From the NCBI GenBank assembly GCA_023230025.1, contig JALNYD010000123.1:1-7869 (forward strand): DNA of 7,869 bases. The letters run 5' to 3'. Each line of letters opens with the position of its first letter. Positions within the stretch are counted from its first letter, which is position 1. Made by a program: the position numbers and the translations under genes. The notes below the pieces were generated by a model. That model did no database searches. It was not told the DNA's origin and worked only from the letters and a program-made list of their open reading frames with translations. Source of the DNA: Candidatus Cloacimonadota bacterium. Lineage in GTDB: Bacteria > Cloacimonadota > Cloacimonadia > Cloacimonadales > Cloacimonadaceae. Positions 6,406-7,869 of the stretch are shown in pieces.

Positions 6406-6416
6406 ATAAAAAGTCA
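6406..6416. repeat. Right copy of the 11-bp inverted repeat of the IS110-family element
   Basis: ATAAAAAGTCA reads on the plus strand here, and its exact complement reads at 7846-7856. On the minus strand this end reads TTGACTTTTTAT, which includes a TTGACT -35-like box facing out of the element. It is directly next to the pepF Shine-Dalgarno site. The repeat is A/T-rich, so chance is possible but unlikely at exactly the expected element length. Confidence 0.6.
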
Positions 6417-6472
6417 ACAGTAAAGTTAGGAAACTGCTAACCTTTGTTTGTTTTACTATAGGAGCTGTCAAG

Positions 6473-7606
6473 TCAAGCCCCTATGACCTCCTCGACGGTG
6501 AACAGACACTTGTCCCTCACCATCAAGGCTGGATTGAACGGTTCCCTGTTGTGGAGCATGGCAAAGATGATTCTCGCCAATTTCCTGGTCGTTGCAATGA
6601 TTGACTTGCCGGAACCCTTGCCCGTCTTCATTGCCCGGTAATCGGTCATCAGCCTCCATTCACCGGTTATCTTGGAGAGCCGTATCATGCCCATTGTGGC
6701 CTGCACGAGTGCTGTTCTCAGCTCCTGCGGGCCGTGCTTGGTTATCCTGCCCATGTGCACCGTCTCGTTGGAGTTGTGCACCGAGGGCACGATGCCCACG
6801 TACGAGGCGAACCGCTTGAAATCCCCGCAGAACCTCTTGTCCAGGTCCTTGGTGTAGGCGGCGATTGCGCTGGCCGTCAGGAACCCGACACCCGGGATGG
6901 TCATCAGCAGCTGCACATCCTCGTCGTCCCTGGTCATCTCCCGAAGGCGCTTCTCCAGGACCTTGATTTGCTCCTGCACACCTTCTATAATGCCAAGTAT
7001 CACCTCGAGTGATGCGGCGGCCTCTGTAAAACCTTGATCCGCGAGATCTTTAACCAGGGCCTGCCGCTTTTTATTGCTCTGCAGCTGGGCTGCCTTGGTC
7101 GTGATCCCGTAGCCGAGCAGCATCCCGTGGATCTGGTTCTTCATCTTCACCGTGCTGCTCACCAAAAGGCTCCTGCACTTGATCATCCTCCTGAGCTCCT
7201 CGCTGCTCTGGTCCGCCAGGTGGCTTTCCGGCAGCATGTCCTTGCCCAGGTAGTAGGCCAGCGTTGCAGCATCCCCTCTGTCGTTCTTCTTGGTGCTCTG
7301 GCTGATCACCTTGAACTTGTTGGTGTTCACCACAACCACGGAGAACCCCTCGCCTTCCATCCGGTTCTTGAAGTACCGTGCATTGCCGGTGGTCTCCACC
7401 GCCATGGCGACCGAGCATCCCCGCTCGTCCTCCCACTCATGCATCCTCTGCACAAATGCCTGGTAGCCCTCCGTCGTGGTCCGGTACATCCCTTCCTGCA
7501 ACAGCTCCCCGTCCTCTCCCATCACACAGATGGTGAGCTGGCTCTTGTGCAGGTCGACCCCTACGCTCAACTGTTCAATCTTCTCTTCTCGCTGCTTGTT
7601 GCCCAT
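6473..7606 (-). CDS. IS110-family recombinase (transposase), intact
   Basis: This 377-residue recombinase exchanges DNA strands through a RuvC-like DEDD domain plus a C-terminal serine domain, in a bridge-RNA-guided reaction in this family. Acidic residues are Asp18 (GVDLHKSQ), Glu71 (AVETTGNA), Asp109 and Asp112 (KKNDRGDAATLA). A coiled linker follows at about 180-226. The C-terminal Tnp20 domain has the helix-hairpin-helix-like TIPGVGFLTASAIAAY (236-251) and FASYVGIVP (266-274) with SNETVHMGRITKHGPQELR (279-297), where Ser279 is the expected nucleophile. The ATG at 7606 has AAGGAGG seven bases upstream; a further in-frame ATG ten codons earlier has none. No frameshift or stop breaks the gene and all key residues are present, so it should be active. 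GC and codon use are higher than in neighbours. pepF follows on the same strand, so read-through from this gene may express it. Confidence 0.95.
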   Translation of the reverse strand: MGNKQREEKIEQLSVGVDLHKSQLTICVMGEDGELLQEGMYRTTTEGYQAFVQRMHEWEDERGCSVAMAVETTGNARYFKNRMEGEGFSVVVVNTNKFKVISQSTKKNDRGDAATLAYYLGKDMLPESHLADQSSEELRRMIKCRSLLVSSTVKMKNQIHGMLLGYGITTKAAQLQSNKKRQALVKDLADQGFTEAAASLEVILGIIEGVQEQIKVLEKRLREMTRDDEDVQLLMTIPGVGFLTASAIAAYTKDLDKRFCGDFKRFASYVGIVPSVHNSNETVHMGRITKHGPQELRTALVQATMGMIRLSKITGEWRLMTDYRAMKTGKGSGKSIIATTRKLARIIFAMLHNREPFNPALMVRDKCLFTVEEVIGA

Positions 7607-7639
7607 CTCAAGGCCTCCTTGTGCTTTGGTCGGCAAGAC

Positions 7640-7845
7640 AGCTTCCGTTCGGTGATTCCGTCCAATCTCCTATCCGGCCTATCCGCCATCGCTGACGGTG
7701 ACCATTGAATGATTCGGTACAAACTCTTCATTCTCCTAATCGGCCTCTTACGACCATCAAACATGTCGAACTTGCACCTACTCTGTCTTCCAACCTTGTA
7801 TCTATAATGATACACCCTTCAGACAGAGCCTCAGTAACCACCTAC
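7640..7845 (-). ncRNA. Candidate bridge RNA of the IS110-family element
   Basis: IS110-group elements encode a guide RNA in the non-coding DNA upstream of the recombinase, with internal loops that pair with the target and the donor ends. In this stretch, read on the minus strand, CTCTGTCT (7828-7821) pairs perfectly with AGACAGAG (7788-7781). Inside, TGTATC (7814-7809) pairs with GATACA (7802-7797), leaving an internal loop of GAAGGG opposite AGGTTGGA. Further stems follow: GAATGA/TCATTC (7733-7728 with 7712-7707) and CCGTC/GACGG (7698-7694 with 7662-7658). A stem, internal loop and stem is the shape expected of a target- or donor-binding loop. The family rule and the first stem are solid. 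RNA ends, loop assignment and guide pairing are inferred, and I could not match the loop bases to the pepF-side target. Confidence 0.45.
7669..7685 (-). repeat. Tandem 9-bp repeat in the IS110-family left end
   Basis: CCTATCCG on the plus strand occurs at 7669-7676 and 7678-7685, one base apart, so the unit is nine bases. On the minus strand it reads CGGATAGG twice. It lies in the loop enclosed by the CCGTC/GACGG stem of the candidate bridge RNA. A role in guide exchange is speculation. Confidence 0.6.
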
Positions 7846-7856
7846 TGACTTTTTAT
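7846..7856. repeat. Left copy of the 11-bp inverted repeat of the IS110-family element
   Basis: TGACTTTTTAT on the plus strand is the exact complement of the repeat at 6406-6416. On the minus strand this end reads AATGATAAAAAGTCA, which offers TGA-TAAAAA as an extended -10-like box pointing into the candidate bridge RNA. Confidence 0.6.
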
Positions 7857-7869
7857 CATTCCTCCTAAC

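Larger units (their letters stand above)
6401..7861 (-). mobile_element. IS110-family insertion sequence, about 1.46 kb, apparently complete
   Basis: The element carries one recombinase gene with about 70 bases of right-end and about 250 bases of left-end non-coding DNA. That is the IS110-group layout, in which the long end lies upstream of the gene. I place the ends by two signals seen directly: the perfect 11-bp inverted repeat ATAAAAAGTCA at 6406-6416 and its complement at 7846-7856, and the 6-bp direct repeat TAGGAG (minus strand) at 6401-6406 and 7862-7867 immediately outside. Length fits the family (about 1.2-1.55 kb). The coding part is clearly GC-richer than the flanking genes, suggesting recent arrival. 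The exact ends are inferred, because IS110 elements make no conventional target duplication. Only eight bases of left flank are in the window. Confidence 0.7.

Noticed and set aside
6394..6471. N-terminal extension of pepF by 26 residues
   Set aside because: It lies in the right end of the IS110-family element, and the ATG at 6393 has an AGGAGA site at good spacing.
7034..7708. A 224-codon open frame on the plus strand across the IS110-family recombinase gene
   Set aside because: It is antisense to a gene with all family motifs, has low-complexity His/Leu-rich content, and comes from the high GC and codon bias of that gene.
1..7869. CRISPR array or defence island
   Set aside because: No regularly spaced repeats and no cas-like or other defence genes are present.

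Overview
The window reads as ordinary bacterial chromosome carrying an ABC amino-acid uptake operon, a regulator pair, a tRNA gene and a peptidase gene, cut into by transposon material. The mix (polar amino-acid ABC system, M3 oligoendopeptidase F, IS1634/IS4-like transposase, tRNA without an encoded CCA, Gram-negative-type signal peptide, strong Shine-Dalgarno sites, moderate GC) would fit a spirochaete such as a Sphaerochaeta-like anaerobe. That assignment is an impression from protein style and was not tested.

Layout. 1-1505 (minus): three genes of a polar amino-acid ABC importer in the order substrate-binding protein, permease, ATPase. Only the first 14 codons of the ATPase are in the window. 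The binding protein probably starts at a TTG codon, with its own promoter just upstream. 1698-3257 (plus, divergent): an IS1634/IS4-type DDE transposase-like gene whose second catalytic Asp appears to be Asn. It has no visible inverted repeats and has a promoter placed so close that the mRNA may be leaderless. 3266-4099 (minus): a DUF2975 membrane protein followed by a small Cro/CI-type regulator, translationally coupled, behind a strong promoter whose -10 and spacer are covered by a perfect 8-bp-arm palindrome. 4171-4309: a probable decayed tyrosine-recombinase N-terminus, next to tRNA-Leu(GAG) (4430-4514), which has its own promoter and a very strong terminator. 4612-6393 (minus): pepF, oligoendopeptidase F.

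6401 to about 7861 (minus): a GC-richer IS110-family element with an intact DEDD/Ser recombinase. Its ends show an 11-bp inverted repeat and a flanking 6-bp direct repeat TAGGAG. The right end lies on the Shine-Dalgarno site of pepF. About 240 nt of structured non-coding DNA lie upstream of the recombinase, where IS110-group elements encode the bridge RNA that programs donor and target choice. A stem/internal-loop/stem typical of such RNAs can be read directly at 7781-7828. Joining the two ends in a circle would create a TTGACT-17-TAAAAA promoter reading into that RNA. This RNA-guided recombinase and its uncatalogued guide RNA are the most interesting candidate system here.

How the parts relate: the ABC genes act together in amino-acid import and pepF supplies intracellular peptide breakdown. 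The DUF2975/HTH pair is probably an autoregulated membrane-protein/repressor module. The mobile-element pieces (IS110, transposase-like gene, integrase relic at a tRNA) mark this as a locus hit repeatedly by insertion.
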